Below are positions 26,816-35,268 of a DNA stretch of 64,000 nucleotides, piece by piece; the stretch's first letter is position 1; every line of letters starts with the position of its first letter. The stretch spans positions 3,906,001-3,970,000 of the forward strand of contig CP013997.1 in NCBI GenBank assembly GCA_001534745.1, written 5' to 3'. The stretch comes from Pseudomonas monteilii (lineage in GTDB: Bacteria > Pseudomonadota > Gammaproteobacteria > Pseudomonadales > Pseudomonadaceae). The position numbers and the translations under genes are program-made. The notes under the pieces are model-generated. The model searched no databases. It was not told where the DNA came from and worked only from the letters and a program-made list of their open reading frames with translations.

Positions 26816-27400
26816 ATGGGTGCCCACGAAGACATCATGACGCTTGTCATCAAACATCGAGTCAAGCCGGGTCATGAGGCCGCCTATGAAGCGTGGTTAA
26901 AGCAAACAGTGGACATTGCCAGCCGACGTGAAGGCCATCTGGGTGCCGACATTCATCGAGAGACTCATGGAGGTCTGCAAGTCTTCACCTGTGTGCTGCG
27001 CTTTTGCTCGACCGACGTGATGCAGGCATGGCTCGACTCGGAAGCACGCCACGAACGCGTGCAGGAAGTACTGCCCATGCTGGCAGACGGGGACCAGACA
27101 GACGTCACTCCAGGCAGCGAATTCTGGTTTGCGCCGGCCACGGAACATCAGCAGCAGCCTCCGCGCTGGAAGCAGGCCATTGTGTCCTTTCTGGTGATTC
27201 TGCCACTGAGCTTGATCGTGCCCAAGCTCTGGATACCCGTGCTCAGTCTGCACCCCTTCTGGGCCAGCTACCTGGGCAGCAACATCGTCATCACGGCAAC
27301 GATCGTCACGTTGGTCGTGTACCTCTGTATGCCTGCTGCCATGCGTCTGTTTGCTCCGTGGCTCGACCCCTCCCAGCGCGCCACTGATCAACAGCCTTGA
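26816..27400 (+). CDS. ABM-domain protein with C-terminal membrane helices
   Basis: About 194 residues from the ATG at 26816, which has GGGGGTGA just upstream; an ATG four codons earlier is possible. Residues 5-95 form an antibiotic biosynthesis monooxygenase-type ferredoxin-like domain (IKHRVKPGHEAAYEAWLKQT). Two or three hydrophobic segments (about 115-135 and 140-175) then place it in the membrane. ABM domains fused to membrane helices form a recognised but uncharacterised group; they may act on quinones or other reactive aromatics. A hairpin at 26756-26773 separates it from the AraC gene. Confidence 0.82.
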   Translation: MGAHEDIMTLVIKHRVKPGHEAAYEAWLKQTVDIASRREGHLGADIHRETHGGLQVFTCVLRFCSTDVMQAWLDSEARHERVQEVLPMLADGDQTDVTPGSEFWFAPATEHQQQPPRWKQAIVSFLVILPLSLIVPKLWIPVLSLHPFWASYLGSNIVITATIVTLVVYLCMPAAMRLFAPWLDPSQRATDQQP

Positions 27401-27517
27401 GAGTTGAAGGGCCCCGCGTCGGATCACCTCCGCCGTGGTGCGGCGTTCGACTTCCAACTGTTCATTAACGCTTCAACAAACCGTCGTTTACATCCCACCC
27501 ATCAAAGGTGCATTACC

Positions 27518-28144
27518 ATGAGCAATCCAGATTACAAGCGTTTGAATAAAGATGACGCAGTCGTACTGTTGGTTGACCACCAGACCGGCCTCATTTCGCT
27601 TGTGCAGGACTTCTCGCCCAATGAGTTCAAGAACAACGTCCTGGCTCTGGGTGACCTGGCCAAGTTCTTCGGCTTGCCCACCATCTTGACCACCAGCTTC
27701 GAACAGGGCCCTAACGGTCCGCTCGTTCCTGAGCTGAAGGAAATGTTCCCGGACGCCCCGTACATCGCGCGCCCTGGTCAGATCAACGCCTGGGACAACG
27801 AAGACTTCGTCAAAGCCATCAAAGCGACCGGCCGCAAGCAGCTGATCATCGCGGGTGTCGTGACTGACGTCTGCGTGGCGTTCCCGACGCTGTCCGCGCT
27901 GGCTGAAGGCTTCGACGTCTTCGTCGTGACCGACGCGTCCGGCACTTTCAACGAGACCGTTCAACAAGCGGCGTGGGTCCGCATGACCCAAGCCGGCGCC
28001 CAGATGATGAACTGGTTCTCGGTGGCCTGTGAGTTGCACCGCGACTGGCGCAATGACATCGAGGGCTTGGGCAACCTGTTGTCCCAGCGCATTCCCAACT
28101 ACCGTAACCTGATGAACAGCTATGCGGCCCTGACCGCCAAGTAA
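27518..28144 (+). CDS. YcaC-type isochorismatase-family hydrolase
   Basis: A 208-residue cysteine hydrolase. AAAGGTG precedes the ATG at 27518. Catalytic Asp20 (LLVDHQTG) and nucleophile Cys119 (VVTDVCVAFP) are present, with the GxVTDVC signature of the isochorismatase fold. It closely fits YcaC, a hydrolase whose physiological substrate is not established. A strong terminator follows, so it is probably transcribed alone. A second YcaC-type gene lies at 38907-39551. Confidence 0.92.
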   Translation: MSNPDYKRLNKDDAVVLLVDHQTGLISLVQDFSPNEFKNNVLALGDLAKFFGLPTILTTSFEQGPNGPLVPELKEMFPDAPYIARPGQINAWDNEDFVKAIKATGRKQLIIAGVVTDVCVAFPTLSALAEGFDVFVVTDASGTFNETVQQAAWVRMTQAGAQMMNWFSVACELHRDWRNDIEGLGNLLSQRIPNYRNLMNSYAALTAK

Positions 28145-28156
28145 TCACCCGTAGCT

Positions 28157-28188
28157 GCAAAAAGCCTGCGACCACGCAGGCTTTTTGC
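28157..28188 (+). terminator. Intrinsic terminator after YcaC-type gene
   Basis: A perfect 14-bp stem (GCAAAAAGCCTGCG / CGCAGGCTTTTTGC) with an ACCA loop, with the T-run inside the 3' arm. Because the A-run mirrors it, it can also act on the convergent kinase gene. Confidence 0.92.
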
Positions 28189-28225
28189 ATCCTGTCCTCT
28201 AGCAGTTTGCTGGCCAGGCAATGAA

Positions 28226-31200
28226 TCATCCCGGATTGCCACGCGGCAGCGTGAAGCGAATCCGGCATCCGCCACAGGGCGAATGCTCTGCCTGCAAGCT
28301 ACCGCCATGCGCGCGTACCACCGAATTGCAGATGGCCAGTCCCATTCCAAGACCATGATCCTTGGTGGTGTAGAACGCACCAAAGATGTTCTCCCGCTCA
28401 TCAGCAGGAATGCCAGGACCATTATCGTCGACGCTCACCTCGACCCCATCGTCCAGCGTGCGCGACGTGATGCGCAGCGTCCCATCGTCCGTCCTGAAGC
28501 CTGACAAGGCTTCCAGCCCGTTGTTTATGAGGTTGTAGATCAATTGCTGAACCTGGACCTGGTCGATCATGATGGGGTCAGGCGCATCGAGGTGGGTATC
28601 GAGCTTTACTCCCTGTCTGACGACCTCTGAAGTCGTCAGTCGGATCACCTCACGTATCACATCATCCAGGCATGTCATCTTCTGCTGAGCGTTCGTTTGC
28701 TTGGCGAGCGAACGGAGTGCCCGGACGATACCTGCAGCTCTTTCACTGTCGGCGCGGATGTCTTCCAGGCCTGCGATGGCCTCGTCCAGGTTGGGTGTGC
28801 CGCGTTTCAGCCACCGCAGGCTTGCGGCAGCATTCGAGGCTATGCCCAGTAGCGGCTGGCTGATCTCATGGGCAATGGAGGCCGAGAGTTCACCCATCAC
28901 TTGCATGTGAGCGCTACGCGCCAGCTCTGCACGAGAGCGCCTGAGCGCCTCCTCCATCTGGGCCTTGATCTGGTTATCTTCTGCCAGCCGTGTGAAGAAT
29001 TTCGCAGCCTGGAGCGACACTGCGGCTTGAGAAGCGAGAATTTCGAGCATGGCCAGGCGCTGAGACCCGAACAGACCAGGTACCCGTCGGTTTTCCAGGT
29101 AAACCAATCCAATCAACACCCCTTGCTTGATCAGCGGCAAGCAAAGAACCGAACGGGCGTTTCGCTGCTGCAGTTCACTTCTGAATGCATCGGGACACTC
29201 CAACAGCGCATCATGCAACACCAGATTGGTCTTGGTCCGCATGGTAGCGTTCAGGACGGACACCGGAGCCTGGGTCAAGAATTTCTGACAGTTCTCCATC
29301 GTGACCTTGAGACCGTCATCCTCGATGTCGGCAAGCGCAGCCATCTGAAATTCCGCGCCGCTCACAATCAGCAATGCGCCATGGTCAGCGCCGGAGTGCT
29401 GCATCAGATGGCTCATCAGCGTCTCGATGAGCCGTTCCAGGAGCACTTCTTCCGAAAGCGCTCGGGCGGCCTCAATACCGACCTTCAGATCCAAGTGGGC
29501 CTGGGAAGCACTCCTGAAGGTTTCTTGAACGGGCTGGATGCGCAGGAAAGGGTGTAGCGTCTCCAGTTGTCGAACCTTTCCATTAGCCCCCCATATGTGG
29601 AAGCAGTCCCGAGCGACGCGAAGGTGCAGGTTCGCACCGGAAATCAGACCGCTAGGAATGCACACTTCAGCGAGCTGCTCATGGGCAAGCGCCTGCTCAT
29701 GGAGGAAGCCGGCGGCGGCCGCTGCAATTTGAGCCTGGTCAAAGCAGCGAATCGCCACAAGCCCATCACCGTTTAGCTTGGCGATGACACCTTCGATCAG
29801 CAAAAGCTTATTGCGGAACGTGACAGGGTTCAGGGCTGCCCAGCGGGCGAAACGTTCACGGTTCTCATGCAGCGTCTCGAGTTTCGACTCCGTGGTGCCG
29901 GGTGCTTCAGGGCTACCCAAGGCCAGACTGTAAAACAGGTAGAAGTCGGAAAGGTTGATGTGCGCCGGAGCTGACCATGTCACGGTTTGGGCGGCTCGGA
30001 ACCGACGCACAGCGTAAGGAATGTGCCCAAGGTAGAAGGCCGACATCCCCGCGTAGAGCGAGCTGAAGAAAAGCGTGGTCTTGGAGCGGGCGGCTGCGTG
30101 CCCCGCCTCATAAAGCGCAGTTTCGGCGCAGTCCGACTCAACCATCGGCCTAGGCGAATAGCCTTCGGAAAGGTCCTGAACAAAACGCTCCTGTGCGACC
30201 AGAATGGTCTCGACGTCGGCGTAAGCGTACTGTCGAACCACCTTGAGGCCGCGACCGATCACCTTGGCGACCTCCTGCAGGTGCTCGCCCATGATCAATG
30301 AATCGGACACCAGGTGATTGCATGCGTAACAGGCCATTGCCAAGTCGCCGCTGAGGTGCCCCGTCTCGAAGGCCTCGGACGCTTTCTGTTTGGCGTACTC
30401 CATCGGAGCCGTCCAGGCGCTGACCTGATCCAGCGCAACCAGGGTACCCGTGAGGTCAGCTTCGAACCCATAGCGTTCGATCAGCTTGAGGGCGACCAGA
30501 CAACACGAATAACCGTCGTGATACGCACCGAACCGCTCTGCGATCATGACGCCGTACCAGGACAGGCCGTACGTACTGCCAGGTGCAATGCCGTATTGCA
30601 GTGACAGCTCAACGATCTTGGCAAGGTGCAGGAATCGGATGTCGTCCTCGACGAAGAAGGACGCACCGAGCGTCGCGAGAAGCTCGATGGCCACCTCGGC
30701 TTCTGGATCTGCGATTCTCGGTAGAGACTCCAGGCCAAACAATCCACGCGTGTCGATCAGCGTCTGAAGCTTGACGTGCTCAGCGGCCACCAGGTCGGGG
30801 AGCACACCGCGGCGCATCGTGATCCCAAGGCCGGCAAGCCCCTCGAGCGCTTCGTCGATTGCAGGTTCATACTCCGAGCGCAGCGTGAGAAGCTTGGCTT
30901 TGAGTTTATGCCCCCGGGCGCGCTCGATCCTGTTGCCCGCCCGGCGCATGCATTCTGCAATCTTGTGTTCCGCCTTGATCATCTCCGACAACTGCATGTC
31001 GCATTCAGCGGCTTGATACATGATCGCGAACGAGAACTTGGCGCGAAGATCGTCGCAGTTGCTCGACTGCTGTACGTGTTCGGCCGAGACGAGATAACCC
31101 GCCGCCTGTTCGAAGGCCGCGGTATCACGCGCTCGCGCAGCGGCTTCAAGCAGCAGCGTGAGAAAGTCCTCGGCCTGTTCTGGCTGATACGCGCCTTTTT

Positions 31201-33373
31201 CCGACAGATGCACCTGGTTGGCGATTTCGAAGGTGGCCTGAGCAAGCGCATCCCGCCACAGTCTGTGCATGCTGAGCGCGATTTCAGCGTGCTGCTTCGG
31301 CCGCTGCGCAGGCGGCGTCAAATCGTATGCGGCTTCAAGCACGCGGTCGTGGGTAAAGAGAATTCCCCCCGGCGTCAATGAAATGAAACCGGCACTGCTC
31401 AGGCTTTGAAGTCGGGTGTTCAACAGCGCCGGATCAAGGTCGACCAATGCAGCCAGCAGTGCCTCGTCGCACTTTCCTCCCACGGCAGCGATCAGCCGAA
31501 GGATCTCATGCTGCATGGGCGGCAGTCGCCGCAATCGCTGGATCATGAGGTCGGCCACGTTGTCGGCATAGCGATGCTGCGCGACTGCTTCCAGCGACCA
31601 CGTCCAGCCCATCTGATGGCTGTCGAATTCGACCAGCTTGTCTTCGATCATCACCTTCAAGATCTGGTTGATGAAGAAGGGGTTGCCGGCGGTTTTCTCG
31701 TGAACGTGCCTGGCGACTTCGACAACGCTTTCGCCTGGGGCATGGAATCGTTGAGCAATCAGCGCTTTCACCGCCTCTACCGAAAGTGGAGGCAGTGACA
31801 GGTGATAGGACAGCGCCGAGCACGTGTCCACTGGCAGGAGGCTCGAGTCCACCGCCTGCGATGCCTTCTGGTCTTCTGTGCGCAAGGCCAGTACCAGAAG
31901 CGTATTACGCAGAGGCCGGGCAAGATACTCTCTCAGCAAGCAATGGGTCGCGTCATCGGCCCACTGCATGTCATCGAGGAAGATCACCAAGGGTTTGCCG
32001 GGCGTGCCAAAGAACGCCAGAAAATCGAGGATCGCTCTGTTTTCTCTTTCAAGAGCAAGGCGCGTAGGCTTTTCAGGGAATTCGGCCATCGGGCCAATGA
32101 TGAGTTTCAAGTAAGGCGCCAGCTTCGCAAGCAACTTGCCACGGCCTTTGAGGCGCCCCGCGAGGTCAGCGCTGATCGAATCCAGGTCACTGCTGTTTTT
32201 GACCAGCAGTTGGGTGGCCAGGGATTCCAGGATTTCTCTCCATGGACCATACGGAATCGCCTGGTCAGAGGTATTGCACTTTCCCGCGGCCCAGTAGCTT
32301 TCCGTGTGCGCGCGTAGCGACGAGGTCACCAACGAAGACTTCCCGCTACCGGCAGGGCCGGAAACGGTGAGAACGCGTGGAGCACTGTCGCGTCGCAGGA
32401 CCCTCAGGATGCTTTCGACCTTCGCCTGCTCCTCACCACGACCAAACAGGACCTCGCCGCCCATCGAGGTGACATCCGCAGTTCCCAGGACGAACGGGGC
32501 AGTAGGCAAGTCTCCCGACCATTGACGCAGGCAGTGCTCGAAGTCCACGGCCAAGGCCTTGGCCGACTGATACCGTGCGTTAGGTTCCTTGGCCAACGCC
32601 TTGAGCAGGATGTCGCTGACCATGGAAGGAACGCCAGCCTTGAGCTCGACAGGTGGCCTGGCCTGCACGCCTGCATGCAGTTGTCGCCAATGCGATTTGT
32701 CCCGTCCCTCCAGAGGTAACTCACCCACCAGCAAGTGGTACAGCGCTGCACCCAGCGCATAGATGTCGCTCCTGTGATCCGTCAAGGACCCATGGGGACA
32801 CACTTGCTCTGGAGCCAGGTAGTTCCAGTGGTCCGAGGTGGCGCTTTCCAGGTTGATCAGCTCCAGCGTGTCGGCCCTGAAACAGCTGAGCCTGACCGAG
32901 TCGTGATCCCCTACGACAATATGCTGAGCTTGCAGAGCACCGTGCGTGACCCCCTTGTCGTGAGCAAGCGCCAGTGATTTCGAAGCATTGGAGGCCAAGC
33001 GGAGAAAACGCTCGTGGGGTACGCCACCGGCGCTGATCAGGTCCATGAAGCTCAGGCCGCTGGAGGGCGGATAGATCATCAAGGGTCCCTCTGCAGAACG
33101 GACGAACCCCACCGGCAGGATGGCCCACTCGGGCTCGAGCCGGATACGGTAATCTCGCTCGAGCCGCTGGCAAGCGGCAGGCGATTCAATCGGGGCACGT
33201 GCGGCTATCCAGGTCTTTGACGTGTCTGGATCAAACAGGCCGCAATACGTAAGTTCTCCCTCATGTCGTCGAAGCGAAACACGGCATCGATTCAGCCAGG
33301 CTTCACCCAACAGTGTTTCTTTGCGCGAAAGCATAGGAGGAAGACGGTTTTCTAGCATCGTGCCACCCTTCAT
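28226..33373 (-). CDS. Pseudokinase-ATPase-GAF-histidine kinase hybrid sensor
   Basis: A very large sensor of 1715 residues (ATG at 33373; another at 33358 is equally possible). Residues about 80-285 form a Ser/Thr-kinase-like domain without catalytic residues: HRD is replaced by HGA (144-146) and DFG is absent (SCF). An AAA/STAND ATPase follows, with Walker A GPAGSGKS (339-346) and Walker B LVIFLDD (462-468). A long helical repeat region (about 700-1290), a GAF domain (about 1310-1460) and a histidine kinase complete it. The H-box is SIAHEISQ with His1502, the N-box is near 1614-1618, and the G-boxes are DDNGPGIP and GLGMGL. The partner regulators are divergent at 33638-35040. The stimulus is unknown. 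Confidence 0.92.
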   Translation of the reverse strand: MKGGTMLENRLPPMLSRKETLLGEAWLNRCRVSLRRHEGELTYCGLFDPDTSKTWIAARAPIESPAACQRLERDYRIRLEPEWAILPVGFVRSAEGPLMIYPPSSGLSFMDLISAGGVPHERFLRLASNASKSLALAHDKGVTHGALQAQHIVVGDHDSVRLSCFRADTLELINLESATSDHWNYLAPEQVCPHGSLTDHRSDIYALGAALYHLLVGELPLEGRDKSHWRQLHAGVQARPPVELKAGVPSMVSDILLKALAKEPNARYQSAKALAVDFEHCLRQWSGDLPTAPFVLGTADVTSMGGEVLFGRGEEQAKVESILRVLRRDSAPRVLTVSGPAGSGKSSLVTSSLRAHTESYWAAGKCNTSDQAIPYGPWREILESLATQLLVKNSSDLDSISADLAGRLKGRGKLLAKLAPYLKLIIGPMAEFPEKPTRLALERENRAILDFLAFFGTPGKPLVIFLDDMQWADDATHCLLREYLARPLRNTLLVLALRTEDQKASQAVDSSLLPVDTCSALSYHLSLPPLSVEAVKALIAQRFHAPGESVVEVARHVHEKTAGNPFFINQILKVMIEDKLVEFDSHQMGWTWSLEAVAQHRYADNVADLMIQRLRRLPPMQHEILRLIAAVGGKCDEALLAALVDLDPALLNTRLQSLSSAGFISLTPGGILFTHDRVLEAAYDLTPPAQRPKQHAEIALSMHRLWRDALAQATFEIANQVHLSEKGAYQPEQAEDFLTLLLEAAARARDTAAFEQAAGYLVSAEHVQQSSNCDDLRAKFSFAIMYQAAECDMQLSEMIKAEHKIAECMRRAGNRIERARGHKLKAKLLTLRSEYEPAIDEALEGLAGLGITMRRGVLPDLVAAEHVKLQTLIDTRGLFGLESLPRIADPEAEVAIELLATLGASFFVEDDIRFLHLAKIVELSLQYGIAPGSTYGLSWYGVMIAERFGAYHDGYSCCLVALKLIERYGFEADLTGTLVALDQVSAWTAPMEYAKQKASEAFETGHLSGDLAMACYACNHLVSDSLIMGEHLQEVAKVIGRGLKVVRQYAYADVETILVAQERFVQDLSEGYSPRPMVESDCAETALYEAGHAAARSKTTLFFSSLYAGMSAFYLGHIPYAVRRFRAAQTVTWSAPAHINLSDFYLFYSLALGSPEAPGTTESKLETLHENRERFARWAALNPVTFRNKLLLIEGVIAKLNGDGLVAIRCFDQAQIAAAAAGFLHEQALAHEQLAEVCIPSGLISGANLHLRVARDCFHIWGANGKVRQLETLHPFLRIQPVQETFRSASQAHLDLKVGIEAARALSEEVLLERLIETLMSHLMQHSGADHGALLIVSGAEFQMAALADIEDDGLKVTMENCQKFLTQAPVSVLNATMRTKTNLVLHDALLECPDAFRSELQQRNARSVLCLPLIKQGVLIGLVYLENRRVPGLFGSQRLAMLEILASQAAVSLQAAKFFTRLAEDNQIKAQMEEALRRSRAELARSAHMQVMGELSASIAHEISQPLLGIASNAAASLRWLKRGTPNLDEAIAGLEDIRADSERAAGIVRALRSLAKQTNAQQKMTCLDDVIREVIRLTTSEVVRQGVKLDTHLDAPDPIMIDQVQVQQLIYNLINNGLEALSGFRTDDGTLRITSRTLDDGVEVSVDDNGPGIPADERENIFGAFYTTKDHGLGMGLAICNSVVRAHGGSLQAEHSPCGGCRIRFTLPRGNPG

Positions 33374-33557
33374 GAACCCTTCATTTCGTTCCGCGATCGA
33401 GTATACGCAAGGCGTGGAAGTTGCAGGATGACCCCGGCGGGTTTGGCTGAATGAGGTCCCCTGATGACCGTCATGTGCCCCAGAGGATGTTTACACTAAG
33501 GCGGAAGTTATAAGGGCAGAGGGCACTTCATAAACTCGCCCTATCCCACGGCATACT

Positions 33558-33569
33558 TGTCTTAAGACA
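33558..33569. promoter_or_regulatory. Perfect 12-bp palindrome upstream of regulator gene
   Basis: TGTCTTAAGACA lies 68 bases before the start of the three-domain regulator, in the 264-base divergent gap with the kinase gene. It is a candidate operator for that regulator or another factor. The rest of the gap shows no gene. Confidence 0.4.
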
Positions 33570-33637
33570 CGAGAGCGATTACGGTCGCGTGGCCTTGCTC
33601 CGGCCGACGTCGGTCAATCAAACCGGTTGAGAACATC

Positions 33638-34627
33638 ATGATCCGATTAGGCAACGCGACAATTTCCCTGGAACGCCGAGAGGTTTTCCTAGACGATCGT
33701 CCGGTCCGTATCGGCGGCCGTGCATTTGACATCCTGGCCGTGCTGATTCGTGCGCAAGGCCGGATCGTTGCGAAGGATGAGCTGATCAATCAGGTGTGGC
33801 CTGACACTGTCGTTGAAGAAAACAATCTCCAGGTGCAGATCTCCTCGCTGCGTAAGGCCTTCTTTCCACAGGCGTTGATACACACCGTGCCGCGACGCGG
33901 GTATCGCCTGTCTGCTGACATTGAGCTCGACCAGACGCCACCGCCTCGAAACCAAATCATGCTGCGCCAAGATACGGTGTCCTCCGTGGACGCCTCTGCC
34001 GTCCGGGTGTTCGTGATCGATGACGATGCCTCGATCAGAAATGCCTTGTCGCGCTTGCTGCGTGCCGAAGGTATCCCCCATGCACTGTTCGAATCTGCTG
34101 AAGCGTTTCTGAACACCCAATGGGAAACTCCGTACGCCTGCCTCTTGCTCGACATCAACTTGCCGACGAAGAGTGGCCTGGATCTGCAAGAGGCCTTGAG
34201 GAACATGGAGGCGCCCTGGCCCATCATCTTCATGACCGGCAACGGTACGATTCAGATGACCGTCCAGGCCATGAAGGCAGGCGCCGAGGAATTCCTGACC
34301 AAGCCATTTCAGGATGAACAACTCCTCGACGTATTGGCCAGTGTACGCGAGAAGGCCATAGAGAGCGGTGATGCCTGGCTGGACATGAAACGGGTGAGCG
34401 AGAAGTACGCCCGGCTGACAAGCCGTGAAAGAGAGGTGTATTCACTCGTGGTGAACGGCCTGACGCATAAAGAAATCTCCAACGCACTGGGCACCCGCGA
34501 AGTCACCGCGAAGGCCCATAAAAAGAACATCATGTTAAAGATGCAATCGAGGTCACTCATCGAGTTGGCGTCGATGTACAACACGATCACCGTGAGCCGC
34601 CCTCCTGAGCATCAGGAACCTGCATGA
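33638..34627 (+). CDS. Response regulator with two DNA-binding domains (wHTH-REC-LuxR)
   Basis: A 329-residue protein with an unusual order. Residues 1-95 form an OmpR/CadC-type winged helix (VRIGGRAFDILAVLIRAQGR, ENNLQVQISSLRKAF, HTVPRRGYRL). Residues 122-235 form a receiver with acidic pocket Asp128-130, phosphoacceptor Asp172, Thr200 and Lys222. Residues 255-320 form a LuxR-type helix-turn-helix (LTSREREVYSLVVNGLTHKE). FixJ/NarL proteins normally have only the last two parts. The first resembles the domain that in other bacteria is fused to AAA-type ATPases, like the one in the divergent kinase. It overlaps the next gene by four bases. Confidence 0.9.
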   Translation: MIRLGNATISLERREVFLDDRPVRIGGRAFDILAVLIRAQGRIVAKDELINQVWPDTVVEENNLQVQISSLRKAFFPQALIHTVPRRGYRLSADIELDQTPPPRNQIMLRQDTVSSVDASAVRVFVIDDDASIRNALSRLLRAEGIPHALFESAEAFLNTQWETPYACLLLDINLPTKSGLDLQEALRNMEAPWPIIFMTGNGTIQMTVQAMKAGAEEFLTKPFQDEQLLDVLASVREKAIESGDAWLDMKRVSEKYARLTSREREVYSLVVNGLTHKEISNALGTREVTAKAHKKNIMLKMQSRSLIELASMYNTITVSRPPEHQEPA

Positions 34628-35040
34628 ATAGAGACTCTGAGTGCAAAGCATTCAGTCCGACCGCGTCAGCGTTGATTGTCGTCTGCATTGTCGATGATGA
34701 CGCTTCTGTACGAAGAAGCCTGTCGAACTTATTGCGCTCTGCAGGCTTTGACACTTTGTCGTTCGCCTCAGGAGAAGACTTCCTTGCCTCGCCCCACGCG
34801 CGCGTAGCAGGGTGCGCCTTGCTGGATTTGAAAATGCAGGGCCTGTCTGGCTCGGACGTGCAAAAGGCGCTCATTCGCCTGGATAACCCATTGCCGGTGA
34901 TCTGCATGTCCGCACACTGGGACAATGGCGCCCTGTCGGAATCGATGCGTCAGGGGGCCGTTGCTTGTTTGTCCAAGCCCTTCACCGAAGAAACGCTGCT
35001 CGACGCAGTCGGTGAAGCCATGAAGGTTACCCGGCACTGA
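34624..35040 (+). CDS. Single-domain response regulator (FixJ-type receiver)
   Basis: A 138-residue receiver with no output domain: acidic residues Asp24-26, phosphoacceptor Asp68 (LLDLKMQGLSG), Ser96 and Lys118 (SKPF). Its ATG overlaps the stop of the three-domain regulator, so both are made together. It may act as a phosphate sink, or as a go-between for the hybrid kinase, or regulate by protein contact. All phosphorylation residues are kept. Confidence 0.9.
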   Translation: MNRDSECKAFSPTASALIVVCIVDDDASVRRSLSNLLRSAGFDTLSFASGEDFLASPHARVAGCALLDLKMQGLSGSDVQKALIRLDNPLPVICMSAHWDNGALSESMRQGAVACLSKPFTEETLLDAVGEAMKVTRH

Positions 35041-35244
35041 GCCGTCCTCTGCAGATGGCTTCCATCATCAAAGCCCGGTGCTGCAATGCACATGAACGAT
35101 GGTCACGCGGGCACTCGAACGGCACGTGCTGCCAGGTCACCGGCTTCCCTGGTCTGGGGCGTCGGAAAAGCCAGGCATGTGTGGCGGGAGGTCGATCAAG
35201 AACGGAGTCGTACGGGATGGGTGCAGAGTAAAAACAAGAATCAG

Positions 35245-35265
35245 TGATTCAAATAAAGGGACAAT
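35245..35265. promoter_or_regulatory. LysR-type site 1, overlapping the ribosome binding site
   Basis: TGAT-TCAAATAAAGG-GACAAT fits the TG(T/A)(C/T)-N11-GACAAT pattern found at three other promoters in the block. It ends three bases before the GTG start of the LysR gene and contains its AAAGGG ribosome binding site, an arrangement suited to autorepression. Confidence 0.55.
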
Positions 35266-35268
35266 TTT

